64,000 nt of DNA from Plantago major. Taxonomy: Eukaryota; Streptophyta; Magnoliopsida; Lamiales; Plantaginaceae. The notes below the pieces were generated by a model. That model was not told the DNA's origin. It was given only the letters and a program-made list of their open reading frames with translations, and did no database searches. The stretch lies in NCBI GenBank assembly GCA_026545765.1, contig CM048839.1, forward strand, positions 23,560,566-23,624,565, in the 5' to 3' direction. A program made the translations under genes and the position numbers. Below are positions 24,176 to 35,540 of this stretch, one piece after another; within the stretch, counting starts at the first letter, position 1, and each line of letters opens with the position of its first letter.

Positions 24176-24315
24176 AATATAATATACAAAGTTTATGAGC
24201 TAAACCCACCAGATTCATTCAAATTCCATCCATCCTACGTGAAATTTTGATTCTACGGTTAAGGAGAGTCGGAATAGGGGAACGTAGTAGTGTTGTTGCT
24301 AAGATCATGTGAGCA

Positions 24316-24615
24316 ATGTTATTGCTTGGTTACAAAATTTTATGTCTTATGGATACTGAAAATGAAGAAGGTTTGCCAGCCAAATTAAGAACTAAATTTG
24401 TTCGAGATTTTGAGTGGCAACATGTAGTAATTGATAGGGATTTTTCTTTGGTGATTAAATTTCTTAATTCGACAAATTTTAGCCTTGCCCCTTTGTTTCA
24501 CTTTTCAAAGAAATTCAGGTATTCGATGGAAAATTTTGTTCCATACGTTTCACTATTAAACCTATCTATATACAAATCATTAATGATTTATCCTCATCTT
24601 CATGCCCGATATTGA
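24316..24615 (+). pseudogene. Short open frame, possible remnant of an RNase H-like domain
   Basis: An open frame of 99 residues with no recognisable full domain. The stretch FEWQHVVIDRDFSLVIKFLNS faintly resembles the plant LINE or host-derived RVT_3 RNase H segment that ends in a DS..VV..LNS motif. Key acidic residues of that family are not securely placed. There is no evidence that it is expressed. Confidence 0.2.
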
Positions 24616-24924
24616 TTATCTGTTTGTATTAATAAAGAAAAATCAGTTTGTCGTATTTTTTCTGATTTATTTTTTTACGTTTCAATTGGTGTTTCTCCAA
24701 TTATGGAGGATGGTCCAATCATAAAAGAAGTAGAAAAGTACTAAATAATATACTTATTTAAGTCATAGTTATCATGAGAATTACGTTTGAGTGTACATCT
24801 TCAGCAAAATTAAAACATTTCGATATAATAGATAGATGCTGATGAAGTGGATTATATGCTCTAAGGACAATACTACGCTAATCCAAGCTTATAAGAATGA
24901 AACTTATACAACCTTAGACCATTC

Positions 24925-25340
24925 CCAATGGTCATGTTGATGGCCGTGAATAGTGGCATCCGTGAGCCACGACTGAAACGACGATAAAATCTAGAAAAAT
25001 CATGTCCAATGGGTCGTGGCCACGACCATGAATAGTGTTTTTTAATAGATTATTATTATTATTATTAATTAATTAATTAAATAAATCATTTTATTCATTA
25101 AAATAAAATATTAATCTATATAACTTTATCTACAAAAATTCAAAAAATATATTTAACATATATTGAATTCACCGTGACAAGACGAATCTATAAACACCAA
25201 TCTTGAATATCATTATTAATTAAATAAATTATTTTATTCATTAAAATAAAATATAAATTTATTAAATAAAATAAAATGAAATAATGGAATTTTAAAAATG
25301 AAAAATGACTCATTAAAACACATTATAAATAATTAACGTA
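24925..25340. other. Possible MITE end followed by AT-rich DNA
   Basis: GACCATTCCCAATGGTC at about 24928-24944 is a palindrome of the type found at ends of some plant hAT or Tourist MITEs, followed by GTGAATAGTG and CACGACC motifs in both directions. No second end was found. The rest is ATTATT and AATTAATTAA low-complexity DNA without genes. Confidence 0.3.
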
Positions 25341-25428
25341 GCATCAAGTGTTTAAAAAGATACTCATTTTAAATAGTTTAGCATCAAACATTCTGGACAA
25401 ACTAAAATATACGATTAATTTGATTAGC

Positions 25429-25562
<134 letters not shown>

Positions 25563-25734
25563 CATACTATATTCTAAAGTTGATGGGTTTACTTTAAAGC
25601 GCACATGATCCGCATGTGCATAAATGATACTTGGAGCTCTTTCTAATTACTTGGACATTTTCTAATACAAAATTAATGTAAAAAGAAATTCATTTTAAGT
25701 TGTATTAACTTTCACTACAAGAATTCTTTAAATT

Positions 25735-26010
25735 AGCGACAAAAAGATATCCGTCGCTAAATAGAGACGGAAAGATATCCGTCTCTAAATAGCGACGGAT
25801 AGACTATCCGTCGTTAACTCTTTGTTGATTTTGAAAAAAAAAGGAAAATAGAAAATTAACGACAGATAGGTTACCCGTCGTTAAAAGTAAAAAAAAAAAA
25901 AAAATGTAATCCATTGACGGATAGTCTATCCGTTGCTATATAGTGACGGATAGCTATCCATATAGCGATGGATAGCTATCCATATAGCGACGGATAGCTA
26001 TCCGTTGCTA
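25735..26010. repeat. Left subterminal repeat array of CACTA-2
   Basis: About ten copies of AGCGACGGATA or its complement, with variants ATAGCGATGGATAGC and TAGAGACGG. Several form near-perfect palindromes. Candidate TNPA sites. Confidence 0.85.
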
Positions 26011-26519
26011 AAAGGGACTGAAATACGGGCAGTAGCCCTTCTTCTTCCCCATTTCTTTTCTGTTCTGTTTTCTTCTTCTCCGAAGCTCCATTCTCGCCAT
26101 TTGTGAAGTCGGACCAAAGCTCCACCATTCCGGCCAATCTTGGAGTCTTTTCGAAGCTCGTTCAACAAGGAACTCGGGTGGTCCTTCAATTTCAGCATTC
26201 TTCGGCTATTATTCCTGTAATTAAAGGTATTAGTCTAAAACCCTTACTTTTTTTAAATTTAGGATTTTTGCTAATTTCGATCAATTGTATGTTTTTAAAC
26301 TCATCTACTTGCTAATATAGTTTATATTAAGTAGTGGGTTAAGCTTGAGGTTGTGCAATTGATTGATTTATTGTGAAATTGATTTGTTAGTATGATGTTT
26401 GTAAGTATGTACGGTATTTAGTTTGATGTTTTCGTATATGTATTAGGATTAGTGGTTGTAGTATATTGATGTTTGTAGGATTTGGTTGAGTATTTGGAAA
26501 CCATTTAGATTTAGTGATT

Positions 26520-26780
26520 TTGGTGGTTGTAGTATAATTGGCTCGTATAATTCGTAAAATGCATGTAATTTATAATTTATAATTCGTATAAAAAATTGGT
26601 AATTGTAATGGGAATATAATACATAAATTGGTAATTCCTATAAAAAAATTGGTAATTCGTATCATTCGATGGGAATATAAATTGGTAATTCGTATAAAAA
26701 ATTGGTAATTCGTAATTTATAATTTATAATTCGTATAATTGAAATGCTTTTAATTTATAATTTGGTAATTGTAATGGGAA
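26520..26780. repeat. Degenerate AATTGGTAATTCGTATAA repeats
   Basis: Six or more imperfect tandem copies of an 18 to 25 bp AT-rich unit in the region between the subterminal array and TNPD of CACTA-2. The rest of 26100-26940 is AT-rich 5' untranslated or intron DNA without a recognisable gene. Confidence 0.7.
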
Positions 26781-26944
26781 TATAAAAAAATTGCATGAAA
26801 AAAACTTTAAATGTAAAATGCATATAATTCATGAAATTTGGAACGTATTATAATTAACAATGCAATTATAGCCATGAATTGTAATTGAGTTGAAATTCAA
26901 TACGATCTAATAAATTCAGATGTTATAGGTTAATCCCAATCGTT

Positions 26945-29880
26945 CATGGATGTACTGTCGTACTGTTAATGGCAGAGTTCAATCTAGTTTTGTGGAAGGG
27001 GTTGAAGCCTACACCCGGCTTGTGTGTGTGGGGGGGGGGGGGGTTGATAAAGTGCCCTTGCAAATTGAAAAAACGCAGAAACAAGCAATATTTGACTCCT
27101 ACAACGGTAATCGAGCACTTGAAACGTAATGGATTCCTACCTGAGTATGAGGTATGGAATCATCATGGTGAGGAAGCAACACCGTCCATGACATATGAGC
27201 AATTTAGGCAGCGTGGAAGGAAGAGAAAAAATGAGCAACTTGGGGGTCAAAGTACATCTACATCTCATGCTTTTCATGACCGGGTCGAAGAAATGGTGTT
27301 TAATGCTACTGGGGCAGAATTTATGGACACTAGTATCACTAGAACCGAGGGTGATGTGGAGGAGCCACCGAATCCCAAGGATCAGGCATTCTTCGATTTT
27401 TTGGAATTAGCGAAGAAGCCGATTTATCCGGGGTGTGAGAAAATGACCGAGTTGTCTTTGTTGTCTCGGCTAATGAGTTGTAAGGCCGAGGGTGGCCAAT
27501 CTGAAGTGAGCTTCAATAACACCGTACAACTGTTGTCGGATTGTGTCCCTGAACCAAACCAAGTGGTAACCATAGACTGTTGTCCGGATATGTGCATGAT
27601 CTATTGGGGGGACGATGTAGATCTACTGAAGTGCAAAGTTCTGTGGTAAGGACCATTACAAGCGTTACAAGGAGAGGGCTTCAAAGAAACGTCAGAAGAA
27701 AAATCTCCCACATAAGAAAATGTGGTACTTCCCTCTAGCACCTCGTTTGAAGAGGTTGTACACTTCAAGTGCTTGTGCTGATAAAATGCGGTGGCACAAG
27801 GAGCGAGTAATCCTGGAAGATGCAGAGGGTAGTATGGAGCATCCATCAGACTCACCGGCATGGAAAGAGTTTGACAAGACATATACGGAGTTTGCAGTCG
27901 AATATAGAAATGTATGATTGGGGCTCTGTACGGATGGTTTTAACCCGTTTGGAAGTGAACGAGCGTACTCTTGTTGGCCAGTGATGCTCACACCGTACAA
28001 CCTGCCTCCCGGTGAGTGCATGAAGGAACCATTCATGTTCTTGACTGTGTTGGTGCCTGGGCCAAAAGATCCAGGAATTACGTTGGATGTCTTCTTGCAA
28101 CCCCTAATCAAGGAGCTGGTTGAGCTGTGAGAGAAGGGTATCCCTGTATATGATATGTCGACCAAGAAGAACTTTACCTTGAGAGCAGCACTACTTTGGA
28201 CCGTGAGTGACTTTCCTGCGTACTCCATGATATATGGAAGGAAAACCGCCGGGAAACATGCATGTCCACATTGTTTGGAGGACACTGATGCATTTAGACT
28301 GAAGGATAGCGGGAAGGAATCTTGGTTTGATTGTCATCGTAGGTTTCTACCAAGTAATCATCCGTTCAGGAAGAACATGGATCAATTCTTGAAAAACAAA
28401 GTATAAAAGAAAGGAGCCCCGAGACGACTTACTGGTGCACAAATTCTTGCGGAGATTGATAGGCTGGGTCTTATGAAAGTGACTGAACTTGGGTGGGAGA
28501 AGCATAACAAGAAAATTAGCAACAAATGTGGATGGAAGAAGAGAAGCATTATCTGAGACTTGTCTTATTGGAGCAGTCTTCTTATACGTCACAACCTAGA
28601 TTTCATGCACATTGAGAAGAACATGTTCGAGAACTGCTTCAACACAATTTGCAACATTCCTGGAAAAACAAAGGATAATGTAAAATCTAGAGCCGAGTTG
28701 GATACATGGTGTAAAAGGCCGGAGTTGACAAAGAGGAATGATGAAGGTAAATGGCCCAAGGCATGCTACACAATTGATAATGAATCTAGGTCAATACTGT
28801 TTTATTGGAAAAACAAAAGGATAATGTAAAATCTAGAGCCGAGTTGGATACATGGTGTAAAAGGCCGGAGTTGACAAAGAGGAATGATGAAGGTAAATGG
28901 CCCAAGGCATGCTACACAATTGATAATGAATCTAGGTCAAATGTGGATGGAAGAAGAGAAGCATTATTTGAGACTTGTCTTATTGGAGCAGTCTTCTTAT
29001 ACGTCACAACCTAGATTTCATGCACATTGAGAAGAACATGTTCGAGAACTGCTTCAACACAATTTGCAACATTCCTGGAAAAACAAAGGATAATGTAAAA
29101 TCTAGAGCCGAGTTGGATACATGGTGTAAAAGGTCGGAGTTGACAAAGAGGAATGATGAAGGTAAATGGCCCAAGGCATGCTACACAATTGATAATGAAT
29201 CTAGGTCAATACTGTTTCATTGGGTGAAGGCATTGAAGTTCCCCGACAATTACGCCTCGAAATTGGAGCGGTGTGTGGATTTGAAGAAGATAAAGATGTT
29301 TGGGATGAAGAGCCACGACTGTCATGTGTTCATGGAGAGGCTTATCCCGGTTGCATTTCGAGAACTGCTACCTAAACCTGTCTGGATCGCTATCACCGAG
29401 CGGAGCTTATTTTTCAAGAATTTATGCACAAGGGTGGTTCACGATCAAGTGTTAGCAAATCTTGAAAGCAACATACAATTGATTCTATGCAAGCTTGAGC
29501 GTATCTTTCCACCGAGCTTCTTTGATTCTATGGAGCACTTGCCGGTTCACCTTCCACATGAAGCAAGACTTGCTGGACCGGTTCAGTATCGATGGATGTA
29601 TCCATTCGAGAGGTGTGAAATAATTGCAATCATGTACTTAAAATGACGGATAGATTTTCCCTAGTTACACTGTCTTACTTGAATATGTATTACAGGTACT
29701 TGGGGAAATTGAAGAAATATGTCAAGAACAAAGGTAGACCTGAAGGATCGATTGCCAATGCGTACGTTCGAGAGGAAACTGCAACCTTCTACTCCTATTA
29801 TTTTGAGGACCACGTCCCGACAAAGGCATCTAGACCATCTCGAAACGCAGATGGTTTTCAAAAGGTATGTAGTTGTATAC
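26945..29880 (+). pseudogene. CACTA-2 TNPD transposase, internally duplicated, lacks DUF4216
   Basis: An open N-terminal exon (226 residues, 26969-27649) has Transpos_assoc features (GLIKCPCK, FLPEYEVWNHHGEEA) and ends CMIYWGDDVDLLKC. Tnp2 follows with MRWHKERV near 27786, CPHCLEDTDAFRL near 28262 and NLDFMHIEKN near 28593, then DUF4218 from about 29220 (MKSHDCHVFMERLIPVAFRELLP). An intron with GT...AG borders sits at about 29613-29694 between FE-R and YLGKLKKYV. After NADGFQ (29858) the gene passes to an intron and then TNPA: the whole DUF4216 segment present in CACTA-1 and CACTA-3 is missing. Several stops interrupt Tnp2. Confidence 0.88.
28525..29220 (+). repeat. Direct duplication inside CACTA-2 TNPD
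   Basis: About 280 bp covering the start of the FMHIEKN to CYTIDNESRS segment occurs at 28525-28805 and again at 28940-29220. A partial copy (about 130 bp) lies between at 28806-28939. Copies differ by only a few bases. The partial copy begins at a GGAAAAACAAA tract shared with the end of the first copy. Confidence 0.92.
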
Positions 29881-29917
29881 TAACACATTTTTCCTGTATT
29901 TGTTGCATGTTTTTGCA

Positions 29918-31050
29918 GATGCCGTGACATAGGCGACCCACATACCGTCCTCCCCCATGCAGCCAGTCAGGGGGTAGTCGAGGAGGGGGGTCAGACTCAG
30001 AGGAGCAGGGTAGTCAGAGCAGTCGGTCTACGGTTCCTGAGACCCCACCTGGTTCGAGCAGGGGCTCGAATCCGATCTTCGGGAACTTACAAGATGACGA
30101 TTGTCCCTACACCGAGCTTGAGGTTGGGGCTCATTGGAAAGGGAAGCCTGTGTTGTTCCCAATGGGTAGAGACAAGTAAGTATTATGCATTCCTTTATAT
30201 ATATAGAACATAACTTAAGATAATTTATGTCACATCATCGTTGTACTATACTAATTAATATTTGTTTCCTGTATCTTATACATTGATAACATGTTATGGC
30301 CTTCAGATGCAGCCGCTAAACTCGGTGACATCTTTCGGAGCAAGAGGGAGCCCCTGGGGGGGGGGGGGGCGAGAAGTGGTCGTGCATCTCGGACCGGATG
30401 AGAGGCGAGTACTTTGATGAGTTGCGGGTAAGTTTAAATCTGACATTCCTTTATTTGTTATTATAATCGTTGTTTTAATGTGAGTGGTATGTTAGTCACT
30501 GTATGTGAGTGGTATGTTAGCCGCTGAACTTGGGTGATATGTTAGTCACCACTGTGTTAGTAAATTTTAGGACAATGTGAGTGGTATGTTAGCCACTATA
30601 TGTGAGTGGTATGTTAGCCGCTAAACTTGGGTGATATGTTAGTCACCATTGAATATGTTATGTTGTGTTATCTTATTAAATTGATGTCTCGGTTTACGTT
30701 ATGTAATTTGGTTGTTGTCTGAAATTGGGAATGTAGAAAAAGTACTTCATTCCCAACAAGTTGCTCCACCTGACATGGCCTTGTTTCGAGTCACTGGGGT
30801 CAGTCCGATACAAGGATATGGTTTGCACTATGAAAAAAGATGTGGAGACAAAACAAAAGGCCTGCATGGTGTGATGAGGAGGAGTGGGCACTTTAGGAGG
30901 CATACTGGACTCGTCCTAATGTCCAGCAGATTGCGGACCAGAGTAGAGAGAACCGGCTGACTGAGCCGTCTGAGGGTAAAGGGGTGGCCATTCACCACTA
31001 TGGGTCGCAAGCTGTTCTTACGCATCATGTGAAATCGGTAAGTGTACATC
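29918..31050 (+). pseudogene. CACTA-2 TNPA gene, 5' exons
   Basis: The first exon starts near 29919 after TTTTTGCAG, as in CACTA-3, and encodes a Ser/Gly-rich start leading to HWKGKPVLFPMGRDK at about 30176. The second exon near 30295-30428 has a DAAAKLGDIFRSKREP segment followed by a G tract that disturbs the frame. A third block at about 30736-31037 starts with KYFIPNK-like residues. The 3' exons are at 39997-40490 beyond the solo LTR. Confidence 0.72.
30476..30650. repeat. TNPA intron palindromic repeats in CACTA-2
   Basis: One and a half units of the same intron repeat as in CACTA-1, here seen in the opposite orientation (AGTGGTATGTTAGTCACT, GGTGATATGTTAGTCACC). Confidence 0.85.
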
Positions 31051-31179
31051 TAATTTGTCAGTTTATTCGTACATGTATTTTGTGTTTCATTTCTACACCT
31101 TTAATGAGTTCCTAGTGATGAGTCGGTTTTACATCGTCTCATCTGGTCTTTTTTACCGTCGTTTTGTTATCCTTAAGAG

Positions 31180-32310
31180 GCCGTTTGGTTTGGGGTGTTT
31201 TGTAGTGGTATTTTGAAAACACCCCATCAAATACCATGTTTGGTTGCACAAATCTGAAATACCACAGCCCTCAGAAAACCCAAACTCATCAAATCGGAAT
31301 TTCGCCCGCATTTATTTGTACTTCGAAATACCTTCAAGAATAACCATCCTAGAGTGGGTTATTGGGATATGGTATTTTGATCCCAAAATACTTCTTACAT
31401 GTAATTACAAATTTGACACTGGAAAATCAATCAGCAGATCTGACTAAAAAAGAAGAGAAACGATTAGAATCATCTTCTTCACTGTTTCTTCTTCACGCCA
31501 TTTTTTGTTCATCTTCTTCATGCCGTCCCGCCACCAGGAAAATCGTTCAACTGATGTAATTCTTCACGTTTCTTTTTCTTCTTCACATCGATTGCTTCAC
31601 TCTTCCTTCTTCACGTCGATTTCTTCTTTATTCGTGAATTGCTTGTTATTGTCTTTGGCTTGATTTAATTTCATCTCCTTAATTTTCCAGCACCATAGAT
31701 CTTCATTCAGTTGCAGCTTCTAGACTTTATTTGTTTTAATTTGTTCTGATTCTGTTCAGCGCATAACATTGATTTGAATTAATGGCTTCTTGCTCTGTTG
31801 TTTCAAGCACAGGGAATTGATAATGTTAAATCACTTTTGTGATTCATTATAATCTTTACATACATCCATGAATTGATAATGATGAAAACTGATTATGGTC
31901 AAAGACATCTGAATTGGTGTATTTTCTATGTTGATGTTGAAATTATATTCATTGAGTCTGAGATTATTGTTTTGATATTATCCTGTTCTTATTTGAATTA
32001 GACTGAGTAGCCTTCATATTCGGATGAATTGGTGTCTGTTCTATGTTGATGTTGAAATTATATTCATTGAGTCTGAGATTATTATTTTGATATTATCCTG
32101 TTCTTATTTGAATTAGACTGAGTAGCCTTCATATTCATATGAATTGGTGTTTGTTCTATGTTGATGTTGAAATTGATTTGTAATATTTCATTTGAATTTG
32201 ATTGAGTAGTATCACTTGGTCCTTAATTTGGTCGAACGACACATACATGTTGTATTGATTTACCATTGTTTAGGTACACTAAACTTCGAAATAGTTTCGC
32301 TAAAATAGAT
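31180..32310. other. 5' flank of the Harbinger genes, no gene seen
   Basis: Pyrimidine-rich and AT-rich DNA. A segment of about 130 bp with TGAATTGGTGT, TTCTATGTTGATGTTGAAATTATATTC and ATTGAGTCTGAGATTATT is repeated in tandem at about 31914-32160 (two full copies and part of a third). It probably contains the transposase promoter and 5' leader. Confidence 0.55.
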
Positions 32311-32315
32311 TTTAT

Positions 32316-33790
32316 ATGTTGGTTGTGCTAAGGACCATGGCATACATGAATGAAGTTGTAAGAAGACATGTTGAGAAGTCAAAGAAACAATGTTTGATTA
32401 TTTTGTTAACTTGGTACTACCTTAAACATATTCGTCCACGTGTGTTAAAAGCTAATAGTAAGAGAACTTGTCCCGTTAGATATAGCTTGATATCCAAAAT
32501 ACCTAAGCAGATTGAGTATATGGATAGGCTTACTGACATGAATGACTCCGACTGTAAGGATGTCCTTAGGATGATCAAGGACTCATTCCATCAGCTATGT
32601 TATATACTATGTGCATGAGGTGGTTTGGTAGATAGTAAGTATGTCAAAGTGAGGGAAAAGGTAGCAACTTTCTTGACTACCTTAGGACACCACACAAAGA
32701 ACCGTGTCAATAAGTTTGCATTTAGGCGGTCCGGTCATACGGTTAGCATTTATTTTCATGAGGTGTTGAAGGCAGTGTTACAATTGCATGACATTCTTCT
32801 TGCAAAGGCTGAGCCTATCACTTCGGAGTGTGAAGACGAGCCATGGAGGCACTTCAAGGTAATTTCAGCATAACAATTTATCGTTTATTCCTTTATATGT
32901 TGTCTATTTGTTGTTTATGTATATAACACATATTTCACTTTCTATTTGAAGGGTTGTTTGGGAGCTCTTGATGGAACCTATGTGTCAGTTGAGGTTAGGA
33001 AAAAGCAACAAGTATTTTTTCGAAACCGCAAGGGTAATATTTCTGTAAATGTACTTGGTGTGTATGACCGAAATATGCGTTTCATCTATACCCTAACTGG
33101 TTGGGAGGGTCTGCCGCTGATTCTAAAGTTTTACGAGAAGCTATGGATAGAGAATCCGGGTTGAAGATTCCTATAGGTATGTTTAATGTCTGGTTTGAAT
33201 ACTATAATTGTCTATTTTACTTAGTTTTGGATTCAGTTTGCTTTCTTTTGGTCCGTGTTGATGTTTCTCTTTATACAATAGGTAATTACTACCTTGTTGA
33301 TAGTGGATATGCCAATGCACCTGGATTTCTTGCTCCATTTCAAGGCGAGCGCTACCATCTTCAAGAATGGGGTACTGGAAGGAGAGCACCCCAAACCGCT
33401 CATGAATACTACAACATGAAGCATTCATCGGCTCGTAATGTTATTGAGAGGACATTTGGCTTATGGAAGAAAAGATGGGGCATACTCAGATCTCCATCTT
33501 TCTATTCCATTGAGACCCACAATCACATCATTCTTGCATGTTCTCTTCTTCACAACTTCTTGAGAAATGTTGCTCCGACTGATCTTTTGCAAGATGAGGA
33601 TACTGATTCTGATTCAGAATTGGAGGATGGGGATGATGAGCCTAGAGCGTCACAACATCCTCCTCCTAATACTGACTATGTAGCTGATGTTGATGCACAG
33701 AATCCTGCGTGGGACAATGTGCGAGAGATGCTGGCGACATTGATGTATAGTCGTTGGAGAAATGCATTGGCTAATAGAAACCTCCATTAA
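32316..33790 (+). pseudogene. PIF/Harbinger DDE transposase, decayed
   Basis: Three exons of a DDE_Tnp_4 transposase. The N-terminal part is 32316-32861 (RRSGHTVSIYFHEVL). The second exon from about 32951 has GCLGALDGTYVSV and NVLGVYDRNMRFIYTLTGWEG. The third from about 33280 has YYLVDSGYANAPGFLAPFQG and RNVIERTFGLWKKRWGILRS. The catalytic triad is visible as D of LDGT, D of LVDSGY and E of VIERTFG. Introns near 32862-32950 and 33177-33280 have GT...AG borders. An in-frame TGA at about 32616 and a one-base loss near 33111, just after GWEG, break the frame. It cuts and pastes the element at TAA/TTA. Confidence 0.92.
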
Positions 33791-33893
33791 ATTAAATCTT
33801 TAATGTTATATGTTTTATTTTCATTTTAAAACATAGTTGATTTATTGTAATAACCCATTTAACCTTTTTTTCTGATCCTTCGAGAAAAAGATT

Positions 33894-34104
33894 GGGCAGG
33901 CGTCAGCCCCCATACATGGTCTTACGACTTATTGTTACTATGGGGTCCTGAAGCACAAGGATCCATTTAGCAGCACCTTAGGATGGCATAGCCTTATTAA
34001 GTTAAGGTAAGGGCGATAAGGGCGAGGTTCCCGAAGGCACCCCTCTCTTTCAAGAGGATTCGCGGCATGAAGCCGGAATCGCTAGTAATCGCCGGTCAGC
34101 CATA
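33894..34104. other. Mosaic of plastid rRNA fragments
   Basis: At 33894-33930 a 37-bp stretch (GGGCAGGCGTCAGCCCCCAT and on) is the reverse complement of plastid 23S rRNA. At 34027-34067, GTTCCCGAAGGCACCCCTCT and on is the reverse complement of plastid 16S rRNA. At 34065-34104, GCATGAAGCCGGAATCGCTA and on is sense-strand 16S from further 3'. Matches are from memory of these conserved rRNAs. The DNA between (33931-34026) is not recognised. It lies between the two Harbinger genes and is not a functional rRNA. Confidence 0.85.
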
Positions 34105-34287
34105 TGGACTTATGTTGCTTAATTGATATCATTTCATACTCTTTTAGCTTGATTGTAAAGTATAATTGATATCTGCCTATTCGGCTTGATTGGTCCATAT
34201 CCATCTTACATATTTGCTATCTGCCTATTTAGCTCGATTGGAATGAAGGTGAATCTAATACATTTGTTATTATTTTTGTTCTTTTAG

Positions 34288-35355
34288 ATGGAACAAGCTG
34301 ATGGAGGCAAGGAAAGTGAAAAAGACTATCATAAGTGGACTGTGGAAGAAGAGAAGGAGCTGTTGAAAGCAATGGTATTGGCCAAGGCTGCCGGTCACAA
34401 GTCCCCACAAGGATTCAGGTCCTCATGTGCACCTTTCATGCTTGAACATATACGAAAGGTGTGTCCTGACACCAAGTTGAAGGTTGTTCCTATCCGCAAT
34501 CACTTGAAGATTTGGCGTCGTCAATTTAGTGCCATATTGGATTTGAAAGCTTTAAGCGGCATTGGTTGGGATGAACAAACTAAAACGTTTAACTGCACAG
34601 ATGAAGAATGGAAGTATTTCACCAAGGTATATAATTTCAAAATGTTATTATTGCTGTTTTAATATTTTCGGAGTATGCTATATAAGTTTTTCATCTGAGT
34701 TCATGCCGGACTACTAAATTATTGCTTGCTGCGAGTATGCGTAAATTTCACTAGTTAGATGCTATTAGTATTGATAAAATTGTTGATGCAGAAACATTCA
34801 ATCCTCAAGGGGAAGAAAAACACTGCTTGGGTGTACTTTGATGAATGGGTTTATATCTATGGGACAGACCGAGCAGTGGGAGCATGTGCTAATGATGTTG
34901 AATCTGCTGCAAAGAAGATACTTGCGGATGATCATTATCGATCCATTCTAGATTGTGATTGCACCATGACTGGAGAAGGTGAAGGCCCTGCTGATGGTAG
35001 TCAAGTACCCGAAGCTAGTCACTCCACCACAAAGATCAAAAGACAGCGAACAAGATCGGTTAATCAGAGTGATGAGAATTTCCTAGCTAATGTACACAAA
35101 ATCATGAATGGATCAAATGACAAGCCTGTCATAGTACAAACACCGGTGGATCGTGTTGAAGAAATGCGTGACAACATCAACAATGAGCTCAAAAAGCATG
35201 TTAAGTTGCATCCAAGGCTGCGTCTAGTCATTGGAAGTAAACTTCCGGAGAAGCCTGGACTGCTTAGGTATTTCTACTCACTCAACCATGAAGATCGTGA
35301 CGAGTGGCTCAAACTTGAACTTATGGACATGGGGACTGATCCATGGGAGGATTGA
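34288..35355 (+). CDS. Myb/SANT-like protein, Harbinger ORF1 partner
   Basis: Two exons, 34288-34626 and 34792-35355, joined across a GT...AG intron (TGTTGATGCAG before exon 2), give an uninterrupted protein of about 300 residues. Residues 10-100 form a Myb/SANT-like domain of the Myb_DNA-bind_3 type (YHKWTVEEEKELLKAM, FNCTDEEWKYFTK), followed by KNTAWVYFDEWVYIYGTDRA. The middle is Ser/Thr-rich with a basic KIKRQRTR patch, a likely nuclear signal. The C-terminal 80 residues are helical. In PIF/Harbinger elements this protein binds the element ends and brings the transposase into the nucleus. It begins about 500 bp after the transposase on the same strand. Confidence 0.88.
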
Positions 35356-35540
35356 ATGATCAATTAGAATGCTACAATATGTTTGCATTTGCGTTGAATT
35401 TTTTGTTTGCTATTTCTAAAATTTCTAGAATTTTTTGTTTGCTATTTCTAGAATCAACAACCTAATTTCTAGAATTTTTTGTTTGCTATGTTTTGGGATT
35501 TTACATCAGTTTTCGAACTTGAAAAACCACATTCCACACA

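Noticed and set aside
33894-34104. A plastid-type or bacterial rRNA gene
   Set aside because: Only short pieces from separate places and both strands; no contiguous rRNA.
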